Below are positions 27,101 through 33,915 of a stretch of 41,351 bases of DNA, piece after piece. The notes below the pieces were generated by a model, which was not told the DNA's origin, ran no database searches, and was given only the letters and a program-made list of their open reading frames with translations. A program made the translations under genes and the position numbers. Positions within the stretch are counted from its first letter, which is position 1; each line of letters begins with the position of its first letter. The stretch covers positions 1 through 41,351 of the forward strand of contig CAJXSU010000012.1 of NCBI GenBank assembly GCA_913061465.1, read 5' to 3'. Source of the stretch: an uncultured Flavobacterium sp. (GTDB lineage: Bacteria > Bacteroidota > Bacteroidia > Flavobacteriales > Flavobacteriaceae).

Positions 27101-28296
27101 TGACACCCAGAGCAGATGGAGAGGATTATTACGATAAAACTTATACAAGAACTCATTTCAATAAATTAGATTATAACTTTTCTTTAAAACCTGTAAAGGA
27201 TTTAAATATTGAAATTACTGGGAATAAAATTAAAACCAGAAGTTTAGCGCAACAATTAGATATTAGAGTAGATACCAATGATCCAAGTGGTAATGGATTT
27301 ATTGACGAAACTATTCCTGCTTTTATAACTGGAAATTACAGCACAAGTTATTCTATGTTTTCAACTGCTTTTAAGGATGGAAACCAATTATTTGATCAGT
27401 TAAGAGCTAACAGGATTGCAGTTTCAAGAAGATTGGGCGAGCAAGCAGGGATCAATGTAGATGATCCAGTTAATATAGATCCAATTGATGGAACAGTAAT
27501 TGGCTATAGTGGCAGCAGTCAAGATGTATTATTGCCTTCATTTTTGGCTGCTTATTCTGGAAAAGATGCAACTAATGTTAATTTAGGAATTTTTAGAGAC
27601 ATACCTATTCCTGCATGGAACCTCCGTTATACTGGTTTTATGAAGTATAAATGGTTTAAAAAGACTTTTAGCAGTTTCAGTGTTTCACATGGTTATAAAT
27701 CATCTTATACAGTTTCAAGTTTTACAAATAACTTACAATTTGATGCTAATGATTTAACAAATACAAATGCTGCTGGAGATTTTGAAACAAGTACTTTAGT
27801 ATCATCAGCGACTTTGGTAGACGAATTTTCACCGCTAATTAGAGTAGATATGAAAATGAAAAATTCATTTTCAATGATAGGAGAGTTAAAGCGAGACAGA
27901 ACACTTACAATGAATTTTAACAATAGCACATTAACAGATATTAAAGGAACCGAATATATTTTTGGTTTTGGTTATGTCTTTAAAGATGTGAAGATGAAAA
28001 CATCTTTTACAGGAAAAAAACAAACCCTTAAAGGAGATATTAATGTAAGGGCTGATGTTTCATTGAGAGATAATTTAACCTTAGTTAGATCTGTAAATTC
28101 AGACAATGATCAAATTAGTGGTGGTCAAAAATTATTTTCGATAAAATTATCGGCAGATTATAGATTAAATAGTAATTTAACAGCGTCGTTTTATTACAAT
28201 CATCAAACGTCTAGATATGCCATATCAACTACATTCCCTAGACAATCGATAAACGCAGGATTCAACATTATTTACAATTTAGGAGGAAATCAATAA
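21148..28296 (+). CDS. sprA: Type IX secretion outer-membrane translocon SprA
   Basis: Very large outer-membrane protein (2382 residues) that forms the 36-stranded barrel of the type IX secretion system, through which adhesins and enzymes such as SprB pass; also called SOV/Sov in Porphyromonas. The TTG start four bases after ruvA is supported because it supplies the signal peptide MDQFQKYLVCFLFFAAFANT with cleavage near SLAQ; the next ATG would remove it. The body is a long series of amphipathic strands, ending INAGFNIIYNLGGNQ. Characteristic segments include FMPPSLPGVKYSEDGIIQGI and LAGRVQILDPGL. Full length, with no frameshift seen. It works with gldD/gldE-linked functions encoded 18 kb upstream; no other T9SS core genes are in the window. 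Confidence 0.97.
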   Translation: MDQFQKYLVCFLFFAAFANTSLAQITTNNRDSIPLVYDFSHLQTGNMRLGYPSKIEVIFDKILNKYIFVEKVGDYFIKTPIYMTPEEYDKYRLRRDMLEYFKSKVAAQKSKKTSDKKDLLPSYYVNSKLFKTIFGGNEIKITPTGNINLKFGIIYQNTENPQLSEQNRSSFTIDFDQQINAGIQAQVGERLKLTANYDTQSTFDFQNLIKVEFMPPSLPGVKYSEDGIIQGIEAGNISMPIKNSLINGAQSLFGLKTKLQFGKTNITAVFSQQNSESTTVTAEGGSSIQEFELRATDYDNDRHFFLSQYFRENYAKSLRNFPLISSPVNITRIEIWITNRNASVEDFRSIVALADIGEPESENYVSLSGLVAPSLNAPAVNGVALPTNESNNISNTLSSPLIRDIATVDNYLSGTYGMSQGSDYSLLQNARKLQPNEYTLNSQLGFISLNRRLNDGEVLAVSYEYTVVGASNGETSFKVGEFSNDGISSPDNLAVKLLRSEILTTKRTIAGEEEAFPTWNLMMKNIYALGASPLTSDGFRFEIQYRDDQTGVPSNTLQNAQSTDIANKPLLQVFNLDRLDQTQYQTPDGYFDYVEGITINSQNGYVIFPQAEPFGNALELSLDASSDVDLYVFDELYLDTKINVKNNNQNKDKFLLKGYFKSEDSGGIPLNAYNVPRGSVTVTAGGRQLVEGVDYVVDYLAGRVQILDPGLQSSGIPINVSTENNAVFNQQRKTFMGVDVEHNFNENFILGATILNVNERPLTPKVNFGGEPINNTMLGMNIDFSSEMPLFTKLANKLPFVDTDVPSNLSLRADMAYLIPGSPKGIDVAGSATAYIDDFEASQIPISLLTPLQWYTASTPDTPTFPNFNGNLSNDERYNYKRARLAWYTIDPIFYGAGDTPENIDADALSRAETRQVNFDELFPNQELDVTQQSLIRTLDLAYFPSERGPYNFEGPTDVSNPSILENPQDRWAGIMRPLTTNNFEQANVEYIQFWVMDPYTNYSISNEEGLPSDINPEDLQNQVGDLYINLGNISEDILKDNLKMYENGLPADDLSSNVTPTTWGNVPTNPSIIYAFDEDDASRNRQDIGLDGLTDEEERSKFPALAGLADPASDNYRYYRGGDYDDTDASIISRYKLFNNTQGNSPTLNQSSEPYPISSTTYPDVEDINKDQTMNTVESFFEYRVSLNSTDLVVGQNYIVDQKDTQVTLKNGESQTAKWYQFRIPIRSGTPVNNISDFNSIRFIRMFMTNFKMPVILRFGELDLVRGDWRRYTRTLDPAILPDLPLEQEDLNNFEVGVVNIEQNEGRYVLPPGIVRERLQGSTTVQQQNEQSVTLKVTNLSQNKVRAIYKNISVDLRRYKELKMFLHAEAIIENTLEDDDLTAIIRLGTDLNDNFYQLEIPLKISQNGSLAPLDVWPEANNLDAMLEKLGEIKLARDVANAPINELFTASNNNSEDLVLRVKGNPTLSQIRTIMLGVRNNSPLDKSAEIWFNELRSAGFDNDGGWAAVVSADANFADVATLSMTGRMQTVGFGNVEDRVSQRSLDETKEYDISTSINLGKMMPKKWGIELPMNYSVGEQFIDPKFDPQYQDIELSVVEDANLPSNLPRGKDVSRNYTKRSSISFINVRKNRNSESTKKPKFYDVENLSVSYSFNEESHRDYNIEGALNQKVMAAASYNFTFQPKFFEPFKKKELFRSKYLQLIRDINFNPIPTSLAVNSRINRTFNEQRSRNLVEGLSPQPILKQRRFLFDWDYALAFNFTKSLAINFNASNSYIYDAFGGEDDLEIFNNFFNTGRPTQYSQKLNSTYKLPINKIPYLGFIGVDYAYTADFDWRATSQDITIIEKVGNLIQNANTHNLTGSFNFAKLYKDSKFENLFLKKKDRKKRASVSSDKLETSKQVAVKKRKKQPLGRKIIKGFYDVITSVKTGKLSYTENNGQLLPGYEPQVGFLGRNNFNGGLAPSLGFVFGSQVDIRNTALENGWLVTPRADGEDYYDKTYTRTHFNKLDYNFSLKPVKDLNIEITGNKIKTRSLAQQLDIRVDTNDPSGNGFIDETIPAFITGNYSTSYSMFSTAFKDGNQLFDQLRANRIAVSRRLGEQAGINVDDPVNIDPIDGTVIGYSGSSQDVLLPSFLAAYSGKDATNVNLGIFRDIPIPAWNLRYTGFMKYKWFKKTFSSFSVSHGYKSSYTVSSFTNNLQFDANDLTNTNAAGDFETSTLVSSATLVDEFSPLIRVDMKMKNSFSMIGELKRDRTLTMNFNNSTLTDIKGTEYIFGFGYVFKDVKMKTSFTGKKQTLKGDINVRADVSLRDNLTLVRSVNSDNDQISGGQKLFSIKLSADYRLNSNLTASFYYNHQTSRYAISTTFPRQSINAGFNIIYNLGGNQ

Positions 28297-28309
28297 AATT
28301 AGTTAACAT

Positions 28310-28690
28310 ATGAATATCCCATCAGATTTAAAATACACAAAAGACCACGAGTGGGTGAAAATTGAGGGCAATACGGCCACTGTAGGAATTACTTCTTTTG
28401 CACAAGGAGAATTAGGCGATATCGTTTATGTAGATGTCGACACTTTAGATGATTCAGTTGAAAAAGATGAAGTTTTTGGTTCTGTTGAGGCAGTGAAAAC
28501 TGTTTCAGACTTGTTCATGCCTCTAACCGGGGAAGTTATTGAGTTCAATGAAGGACTTGAGGATGAGCCAGAAATAGTGAACAAAGACCCTTATGGTAAA
28601 GGCTGGATGATTAAAATTGCAATTACAGACGATTCACAAATAGAAGAACTATTAGATGCTCAAGCCTATCAAGAGCTTATTGGAGAATAA
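28310..28690 (+). CDS. gcvH: Glycine cleavage system H protein
   Basis: Lipoyl carrier that shuttles the aminomethyl group between the P, T and L proteins of the glycine cleavage complex. The lipoylated lysine is Lys63 in [16 protein letters not shown]. Family stretches include [20 protein letters not shown] at the start, [18 protein letters not shown] and the tail [10 protein letters not shown]. 126 residues, normal. It starts 13 bases after sprA and its 3' end overlaps the VanZ-like gene. The ruvA-sprA-gcvH order recurs in flavobacteria; no functional tie to secretion is known. Confidence 0.97.
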   Translation: MNIPSDLKYTKDHEWVKIEGNTATVGITSFAQGELGDIVYVDVDTLDDSVEKDEVFGSVEAVKTVSDLFMPLTGEVIEFNEGLEDEPEIVNKDPYGKGWMIKIAITDDSQIEELLDAQAYQELIGE

Positions 28691-29045
28691 CGCTATATAC
28701 ATTGCTGTATTTTTCACAATTTGTATACTTTTTGGCAGTCTTGTGAAATCAGAATTTATTGTTGTAGAATCCATATCCGTATCTGATAAAATATACCATC
28801 TTATTGCTTATTTTTTATTAATGCTTTCTTGGCTCTATGCTTTCTTTAAAAGAGAGAAATTTGAAGAAAATGTAAAATATATAATTTTAGGGTGTTTTAT
28901 TTTTGGCATTATTATTGAAATATTACAGGGAGTTACTACCTCCTATAGAACAGCTAGTTATTTAGATATTGTAGCGAATACTATTGGTGTTTTGTTGGCT
29001 GTGGTAATTTTTCATGTTTTTGAAAAAAAAATTAGTGTATTTTAA
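28656..29045 (+). CDS. VanZ-like membrane protein
   Basis: A 129-residue membrane protein with four hydrophobic helices and the VanZ-like pattern: [21 protein letters not shown], then [30 protein letters not shown], where the polar Glu-x-x-Gln and Asp-x-x-Ala-Asn residues are the conserved core. VanZ relatives are linked to teicoplanin resistance in Gram-positives, but in Bacteroidota the role is unknown. The ATG at 28656 lies inside gcvH (35-base overlap). A TTG at 28680 would shorten it by eight residues and reduce the overlap. The ATG is kept because MLKPIKSLL gives a normal cytoplasmic lead to the first helix. Confidence 0.85.
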   Translation: MLKPIKSLLENNAIYIAVFFTICILFGSLVKSEFIVVESISVSDKIYHLIAYFLLMLSWLYAFFKREKFEENVKYIILGCFIFGIIIEILQGVTTSYRTASYLDIVANTIGVLLAVVIFHVFEKKISVF

Positions 29046-29108
29046 TGTTAAACTTGTAATTAAAATAATAATTTAGTTAAATTAGCGAACTATATAAAAA
29101 TTTCAGCA

Positions 29109-29828
29109 ATGGAAATCAAAAAAAACCCAAAATCAAATCTAGAGAACTATAGTAAAATATTTATGCAATTAGGCCTGGTATTAGCTCTTTTTGTAACTTA
29201 TGTAGCTATTGAAAAAAAGACTTTTGATCGTCAATTTGGTGATTTAGGAGATGTAAATATGAATGCAGATATGGAAGAAGAAATTCCAATCACAGAACGT
29301 ATTGAGCCTGAAATTCCAAAAACTCCGCCACCACCAACACCAGAAAAAATAGAGGTTGTTGAAGATGAAAAAGAAGTTGAAGAAACTGTTATAGAGTCTA
29401 CAGAAACAGATGAAGATGAAGCAGTGGAGGTTGAAGATATCGATGAAGTTGAGGAAGCTGAAGAAGTGGTTGAAGATGTGCCATTCACAATTATTGAGGA
29501 CGTACCAGTCTTTCCTGGTTGTAAAGGGAATAAAAAAGAACTTAAATCATGTTTCAATAAACAAATGCAAAAACATTTTGGTAGAAAGTTCAATGCAGAT
29601 TTACCAAATGATTTAGGAATGTCTCCAGGAAAGAAAAGAATAATAATGCTTTTCAAGATTAATAAAGTTGGAGATATTGTTGATATAAGAGCAAAAGCTC
29701 CACACCCTAGACTTCAAAAGGAAGCTATTCGAATTATTAAGTTACTTCCTAAGATGAAACCTGGAAGGCAAAGAGGAAAGGCAGTAGGTGTTAAATATAC
29801 TTTACCAATGAGAATAGAAGTGGAATAA
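29109..29828 (+). CDS. Energy transducer TonB
   Basis: Links the ExbB/ExbD proton motor to TonB-dependent outer-membrane receptors. A cytoplasmic tail precedes one membrane helix (about 16-33), then a proline- and very glutamate-rich periplasmic spanner (about 54-126, PEIPKTPPPPTPEKIEVVED, then repeated EEVE-type acids). The C-terminal TonB domain (about 130-239) begins FTIIEDVPVFPGC and ends VKYTLPMRIEVE. 239 residues, normal for the Bacteroidota type with PVFPGC. The acidic rather than Lys/Pro spanner is common in this phylum. No exbB/exbD are adjacent. Transcription ends at the hairpin at 29852-29882. Confidence 0.93.
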   Translation: MEIKKNPKSNLENYSKIFMQLGLVLALFVTYVAIEKKTFDRQFGDLGDVNMNADMEEEIPITERIEPEIPKTPPPPTPEKIEVVEDEKEVEETVIESTETDEDEAVEVEDIDEVEEAEEVVEDVPFTIIEDVPVFPGCKGNKKELKSCFNKQMQKHFGRKFNADLPNDLGMSPGKKRIIMLFKINKVGDIVDIRAKAPHPRLQKEAIRIIKLLPKMKPGRQRGKAVGVKYTLPMRIEVE

Positions 29829-29851
29829 ATTCACTTAGTACATAAACTTAT

Positions 29852-29882
29852 AAAATCCCAACTTACTAGTTGGGATTTTTTT
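29852..29882 (+). terminator. Intrinsic terminator after tonB
   Basis: Perfect stem AAAATCCCAACT / AGTTGGGATTTT with a four-base loop TACT, continued by a T-run to about 29882. It starts 24 bases after the tonB stop. Confidence 0.92.
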
Positions 29883-29911
29883 GTATCATTGTTTAAATCT
29901 AAAATAATATT

Positions 29912-30562
29912 ATGAAAAAAATAATTTTTATTTCTTTTGCTACATTATTTATTATTTCTTGTTCTAATAATGAATCTATTGACTTAACCGTTTATAATTC
30001 AGAACTGTCAATCGTTCAAAATTTAGAAAATGGGGTGTTAGCTCTTGATATTGCAGCTGAAGTAGGTGTTACCTCTTTTCATGGGCAAGAATATGCAGGA
30101 GGTTTCATTTTTCATGTTGACGAAACAGATGGGTCAGTTTTAATAGCAACCGATTATTCTGAGGCAGGAATTATTGCCTGGGGAGACATATTTGATCTTG
30201 ACACCAATTCAATAATTGGTTCTGGGCTCTCAAACACACAGGAAATTGTTAATGGTAATGCCAATGACAATTCTGTTAACGGTATTGAGCACGATGGGGA
30301 TTATGCATTTAAAACAGTATTAGACTTAGAGTATAATAATTTTGACGATTGGTTTATTCCAAGTAGAGATTCTATGCAAGCTATTTATGATAATGTGCAT
30401 GTATTAGGGATGGGTGATTTTAATGAAGAATTAACCTATTGGACCTCAACAAAAGTAGGGTATTCACCATATGTAATGAATTTTAGTCTCGATTGGGGAG
30501 GTGTTGCATTACCTGGTCTTTGTACAAATTCAAATGGAATCATGATTGTTAGAAAATTATAA
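29912..30562 (+). CDS. DUF1566-like (Lcl C-terminal domain) lipoprotein
   Basis: Exported lipoprotein of 216 residues: signal peptide MKKIIFISFATLFIISC with lipobox Cys17. The mature part follows the DUF1566/Lcl_C pattern: GQEYAGGFIFHVDETDGSVL, an AIIAWG-like turn, a counting or listing middle (IIGSGLSNTQEIVNGNANDN), then DWFIPSRDSMQAIYDN and YWTSTKVGYSPYVMNFSLDW near the end. In this family the WFIPSR and YWTST stretches are the hallmark. Such domains are fibrinogen/C-type-lectin-like and occur in surface proteins; no ligand can be named. It stands alone after the tonB terminator, 47 bases before the acetyltransferase gene. Confidence 0.8.
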   Translation: MKKIIFISFATLFIISCSNNESIDLTVYNSELSIVQNLENGVLALDIAAEVGVTSFHGQEYAGGFIFHVDETDGSVLIATDYSEAGIIAWGDIFDLDTNSIIGSGLSNTQEIVNGNANDNSVNGIEHDGDYAFKTVLDLEYNNFDDWFIPSRDSMQAIYDNVHVLGMGDFNEELTYWTSTKVGYSPYVMNFSLDWGGVALPGLCTNSNGIMIVRKL

Positions 30563-30642
30563 CTCTTTCTTTGTAAGGAACCTACTGCATAATATTTTAA
30601 CAATAAATTGTGCCTTCTAATTATAAAAAATATATCCAGAAT

Positions 30643-31218
30643 ATGAAATCTTATTTTGCCCATGAAACTGCTGTTATAGACTCTGATTGTAATATTGGTG
30701 AAGGCACTAATATTTGGCATTTTAGTCATGTCATGTCTAAATGTATTATTGGAGAAAATTGTAACCTTGGGCAGAATGTTGTTATTTCGCCTGAGGTAAT
30801 CATTGGAAACAATGTTAAGGTACAAAATAACGTATCTATTTATACTGGAGTTATCTGTGAAGATGATGTATTTCTTGGCCCATCAATGGTATTCACAAAT
30901 ATTATTAATCCTAGAAGTGCTATTAAAAGAAAAGATCAATATAAAAAAACACTGGTTAAAAAAGGAGCTAGTATTGGCGCTAACGCAACAATTATTTGCG
31001 GAATAGTCATCGGTGAGTTTGCTCTTATTGGAGCTGGTTCTGTAGTTCTGAAAGATATAGTCCCCTATGCCTTAGTAGTAGGAAACCCCTCTAGACAAAT
31101 TGGTTGGGTAAGTGAATACGGTCATAAACTTAATTTTAACGAATTAGGATATGCTATTTGTTCTGAGAGTAAAGAAGAATATCAATTAAAAGCGAATAGA
31201 GTTCAAAAAGTAGTTTAG
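30643..31218 (+). CDS. Left-handed beta-helix N-acetyltransferase, WlbB/WbpD-like
   Basis: Hexapeptide-repeat acyltransferase, closest in pattern to WlbB/WbpD, which acetylates the 3-amino group of UDP-2-acetamido-3-amino-2,3-dideoxy-glucuronate for O-antigen sugars. Imperfect hexad repeats (IGEGTN, IGENCN, IGNNVK) are followed by the family block [36 protein letters not shown] and the tail [18 protein letters not shown]. An upstream GTG at 30610 would add 11 residues; ATG at 30643 (191 residues) is preferred because [13 protein letters not shown] aligns with the usual family start. It lies far from any visible polysaccharide cluster, and the matching dehydrogenase and aminotransferase genes are absent here. 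Ends at a strong terminator. Confidence 0.86.
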   Translation: MKSYFAHETAVIDSDCNIGEGTNIWHFSHVMSKCIIGENCNLGQNVVISPEVIIGNNVKVQNNVSIYTGVICEDDVFLGPSMVFTNIINPRSAIKRKDQYKKTLVKKGASIGANATIICGIVIGEFALIGAGSVVLKDIVPYALVVGNPSRQIGWVSEYGHKLNFNELGYAICSESKEEYQLKANRVQKVV

Positions 31219-31230
31219 CTTAATTAAATA

Positions 31231-31258
31231 AAAAAACCTCCTTATGGAGGGTTTTTTT
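31231..31258. terminator. Bidirectional intrinsic terminator
   Basis: CCTCC-TTAT-GGAGG hairpin (31237-31250) flanked by six A on the left and seven T on the right, between two convergent genes. It can terminate both strands. Confidence 0.88.
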
Positions 31259-31278
31259 ATTTAATGTAACATGTTAAG

Positions 31279-31779
31279 TTAATCAAATTCTTTAGATAGG
31301 TCAGCTGAATCATACCATTCCATGTAATGAGATAACTTTCCTTCTTCATTGAATTGAAGAACAGCATACCATTTTAACATACTCTTTTTCCCGTTTGAAG
31401 CAAAATTTGAAGTCCATGTTCCATAAGCTCTTACATTTCCATCAGGTAAATTGTCCTCATCTAAGGCAGCAAAATATTGTGGATTCGTAAGTTTTTTGTT
31501 GTCGAAGTTCGACATGAAGCCACGAAATGCTTTTTCCCACTCAGATTTAGGAAGAGAATCCATTCCTACTGCTGGTGGTGACCAGATAAAGTCATCACTC
31601 ATATATTTGTCTGAAAAGAATGCTGTTGAATCATTTTGCATAAATGCATCTAGCCAAGCTTTGGTTGTTTCTGTATTTTTTTTAAAAACACTCATTTTTG
31701 AATCTACAGAGGTTTGGTTGTTATCTTGGCAACCAGTTAAGAGTGTAAAAGTTAGTACACATAATAATAATTTTTTCAT
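31279..31779 (-). CDS. NTF2/SnoaL-like lipoprotein
   Basis: A 166-residue exported lipoprotein (MKKLLLCVLTFTLLTGC, lipobox Cys17). The mature part has the NTF2-like cone fold pattern: helix TTKAWLDAFMQNDSTAFFSD, the short region MSDDFIWSPPAVG, then strands VRAYGTWTSNFASNGK and LKWYAVLQFNEEGKLSHYMEWYD. This fold serves as a small-molecule pocket or a ketosteroid-isomerase-like enzyme; no catalytic set can be named here. Convergent with the acetyltransferase gene across the shared terminator and divergent from azurin (154 bases between). Confidence 0.82.
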   Translation of the reverse strand: MKKLLLCVLTFTLLTGCQDNNQTSVDSKMSVFKKNTETTKAWLDAFMQNDSTAFFSDKYMSDDFIWSPPAVGMDSLPKSEWEKAFRGFMSNFDNKKLTNPQYFAALDEDNLPDGNVRAYGTWTSNFASNGKKSMLKWYAVLQFNEEGKLSHYMEWYDSADLSKEFD

Positions 31780-31933
31780 CTTGGTAAGTTTTTAGTTTTT
31801 TATAAATATACTAAATTTTTACAAAAAGTGACAAACAGCAATTAATTACAGGGCTTTTAATCTTGTTTTTCATTAGGGATATTTTGACTTTAAACTCAGG
31901 TTTTTGTACATTTACACAGATAAAATTTAAGTA

Positions 31934-32476
31934 ATGAAACATGTAATTATAGTAGTATTTAGCTTGTTGTTTTTTGTGAGTTGCGGAAAAGATCAAAAGG
32001 CTAATACTCCTCAGAAAGAAATTAAGAAAACCAATGTAACCGTCTCTAAAAAAGAAAAGACAAAATCTAAAAAGGAATCAGTTGTAGTTGTGGATTCAGA
32101 TGGTGTTGCTAATGTAACCATTACATCAAATGATGGAATGCGTTTTGATGTTAGAAAAATTAATGTTTTGGCCGGCCAGAAGGTAAGGTTAACGTTAAAA
32201 CACGCAGGGAAACTTGATAAAAAAATTATGGGACACAATGTTGTTATTTTAAAGAATGGAGTAAAAGCTTCTGCATTTGCAGTTAAAGCAGCTTCATCTA
32301 AAGACAACGATTATATTCCAGATGGTACTAATGAAGTTATTGCTCACACAAAAATGATAGGTGGAGGAGAATCTACTGTAGTTGAATTTACAGCTCCAGA
32401 AAAAGGTACCTTCAACTATATTTGTAGCTTTCCAGGCCATTTTGCAATGATGAAAGGAAAATTAATTGTAGAATAA
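31934..32476 (+). CDS. Azurin-type blue copper protein (lipoprotein)
   Basis: Periplasmic type 1 copper electron carrier. Signal peptide MKHVIIVVFSLLFFVSC has lipobox Cys17, followed by a lysine-rich linker (about 18-55) and the cupredoxin domain (56-180). Copper ligands fit azurin: His101 in MGHNVVIL (with Gly100 as axial backbone), Cys164 in NYICSFPGH, His169 and Met173. The Cys-x4-His-x3-Met spacing is the azurin rather than plastocyanin pattern. It probably shuttles electrons near cytochrome c peroxidase or oxidase, but no partner gene is adjacent. The GMC dehydrogenase 1.4 kb away also needs an electron acceptor; a link is speculative. Convergent with the DUF1080 gene. Confidence 0.94.
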   Translation: MKHVIIVVFSLLFFVSCGKDQKANTPQKEIKKTNVTVSKKEKTKSKKESVVVVDSDGVANVTITSNDGMRFDVRKINVLAGQKVRLTLKHAGKLDKKIMGHNVVILKNGVKASAFAVKAASSKDNDYIPDGTNEVIAHTKMIGGGESTVVEFTAPEKGTFNYICSFPGHFAMMKGKLIVE

Positions 32477-32491
32477 TTTCGAATCTAAATT

Positions 32492-33301
32492 TTAGAGTTC
32501 TAAAATTTGAATATTCTTAAATTCTATAGGGTGGCTTTCGCTTTGCAATGAAATATAGCCACTTAATAATGCTTGACCGTCTTTTGCTTGAATATTTTTG
32601 GAAGTACTTTCTAGAAACTCCCCTCCAATACTTGGATTAGAGTAAGAAATTGCTAGTTTTCCGTCTATAAAATGGGATATAGAATCTTTATTAACGATCA
32701 CTTCAGCCTCAATCCATTTTTCACCATAATATGTTTTGCTATCTGCCATAATACAGTGTTCTGTGATTTGCTCACCATTCATAACTACATGAGTAGCAGG
32801 AGTACATAAATTTCCAGAAGGGCGAGGCTCACCAGGAGTAACACCTCCCAGGAGTTGTACTTCTAAAGACAAAGGAAACCCTTGCTTTAAAAGCATAGTT
32901 TCTGGAGCTTGGCTATGGATCATAATACCACTATTTTTTCTGGCCCAAGATTCACCTCCCAAAACTTGTTCTCCAATAAATCTATATTGTAATTTTAATC
33001 TATAATTAGTAAATGGAGTTTTGTAAAATAAATGACCAAATTCATCAGTAAAGTTATCATATTGGTCGTAGGACACTTTTAGGGTGCCGTTTTCAACTCT
33101 AAAGGTATTAAGATGGTTGTCATGTAATTTATAGCCATTAATTTTTACAATCCAATCGTCTAAGTTTTCTCCATTAAATAAAGATTTCCAGTTTTCTTCC
33201 GAATTAATATCGCTTTTAATTTTAGTTGAGCTACTATTTTTACAACTGTAAGAAGTGCTTAAAAGAATAATTAAAGCGAAGTTGTAAAGAAAATACTTCA
33301 T
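32492..33301 (-). CDS. DUF1080 (3-keto-disaccharide hydrolase family) lipoprotein
   Basis: Concanavalin-like beta-sandwich protein of PF06439, a family now named for hydrolysis of 3-keto-disaccharides and 3-keto-glycosides. 269 residues: lipoprotein signal with Cys20 (LLSTSYSC), then WKSLFNGENLDDWIVKINGY, TFRVENGTLKVSY, FTNYRLKLQYRFIG, NSGIMIHSQAPE, LEVQLLGG, WIEAEVIVNKDSISHFIDGK and a C-terminal strand FKNIQIL, all family features. It is the last gene of the - strand operon behind the GMC dehydrogenase and its small subunit (3-base gap). This supports a chain in which a glycoside is oxidised at C3 and then cleaved at the cell surface or in the periplasm. Substrate unknown. Confidence 0.88.
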   Translation of the reverse strand: MKYFLYNFALIILLSTSYSCKNSSSTKIKSDINSEENWKSLFNGENLDDWIVKINGYKLHDNHLNTFRVENGTLKVSYDQYDNFTDEFGHLFYKTPFTNYRLKLQYRFIGEQVLGGESWARKNSGIMIHSQAPETMLLKQGFPLSLEVQLLGGVTPGEPRPSGNLCTPATHVVMNGEQITEHCIMADSKTYYGEKWIEAEVIVNKDSISHFIDGKLAISYSNPSIGGEFLESTSKNIQAKDGQALLSGYISLQSESHPIEFKNIQILEL

Positions 33302-33304
33302 ATG

Positions 33305-33904
33305 TTAAAGCGAATAAGATTTTCCTCCAGTTAATTCTTGTAAGTCGCCACAGTAATATGCTGCAGGTACAGGGTCATAAGCTAATATATTTTCACCTAC
33401 TTCTTCGGAGTTTTTATATCCATAAATAGTCATCCATTTTAATTGGTTTAATAATTCGGAAGATGTCATGGTTAGTGCTTCTGGGTTTGCCTCTCGTTCT
33501 GGGTCAACCTCCTTGCTTAAAAACATGTGTTCATCTAGAAAGCTTTTATATTGTTCTAGCGTAACATCACCTATATTAGATTCAGTATCTCGCTTTAGAA
33601 GGGTAATTATTTTATTAAATGCAGCTCTAGTTATTTCTTGATCCTTGGTTTCCAGAACTTCAAGAATATAGTTGTCAATAAATTGTGGAACATTTACTTC
33701 TGATGCAGAAGGAGTTGTAGCAGTTTTTGGAATCATAATATCTGCTAGTTTAGTCACGATAGTTTTTTCATCAGATGTCAAATAGTTTGGCACCCATGTT
33801 TCAGTATTACTAGTACAACTTTGTAGCATGCTAAAAATGCTTGGTGTGATGGCAGCAAAACCAGCAGCAAGTCCTATGTTTTTTAATGCGTCTCTACGTT
33901 TCAT
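33305..33904 (-). CDS. Gluconate 2-dehydrogenase subunit 3-like protein with Tat signal and lipobox
   Basis: Small partner subunit of GMC-type dehydrogenases (PF13618). The N-terminus MKRRDALKNIGLAAGFAAIT has the twin-arginine motif (Arg3-Arg4), and the signal ends in a lipobox-like LQSC at Cys30, so a Tat-exported lipoprotein is likely. The mature part shows LTSDEKTIVTKLADIMIPKT and SEVNVPQFIDNYI, the standard start of the family, and ends near DPVPAAYYCGDLQELTGGK. 199 residues, normal. It lies between the GMC gene (11-base gap) and the DUF1080 gene. In this family the small subunit carries the only export signal and drags the folded flavoprotein across the membrane; that role is inferred here. 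Confidence 0.92.
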   Translation of the reverse strand: MKRRDALKNIGLAAGFAAITPSIFSMLQSCTSNTETWVPNYLTSDEKTIVTKLADIMIPKTATTPSASEVNVPQFIDNYILEVLETKDQEITRAAFNKIITLLKRDTESNIGDVTLEQYKSFLDEHMFLSKEVDPEREANPEALTMTSSELLNQLKWMTIYGYKNSEEVGENILAYDPVPAAYYCGDLQELTGGKSYSL

Positions 33905-33915
33905 ATATCAATCTG

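Noticed and set aside
29231..29656. Serine-rich - strand open frame opposite tonB
   Set aside because: It is the mirror of the GAA/GAT-rich acidic spanner of TonB; composition alone explains it, and it has no family signature.
30610..30642. GTG start adding eleven residues to the WlbB-like enzyme
   Set aside because: The added residues do not fit the family N-terminus, which matches from the ATG at 30643.
31811..31996. Short - strand frame covering the azurin promoter and 5' end
   Set aside because: It is antisense to the azurin signal peptide and has low-complexity content; no support as a gene.
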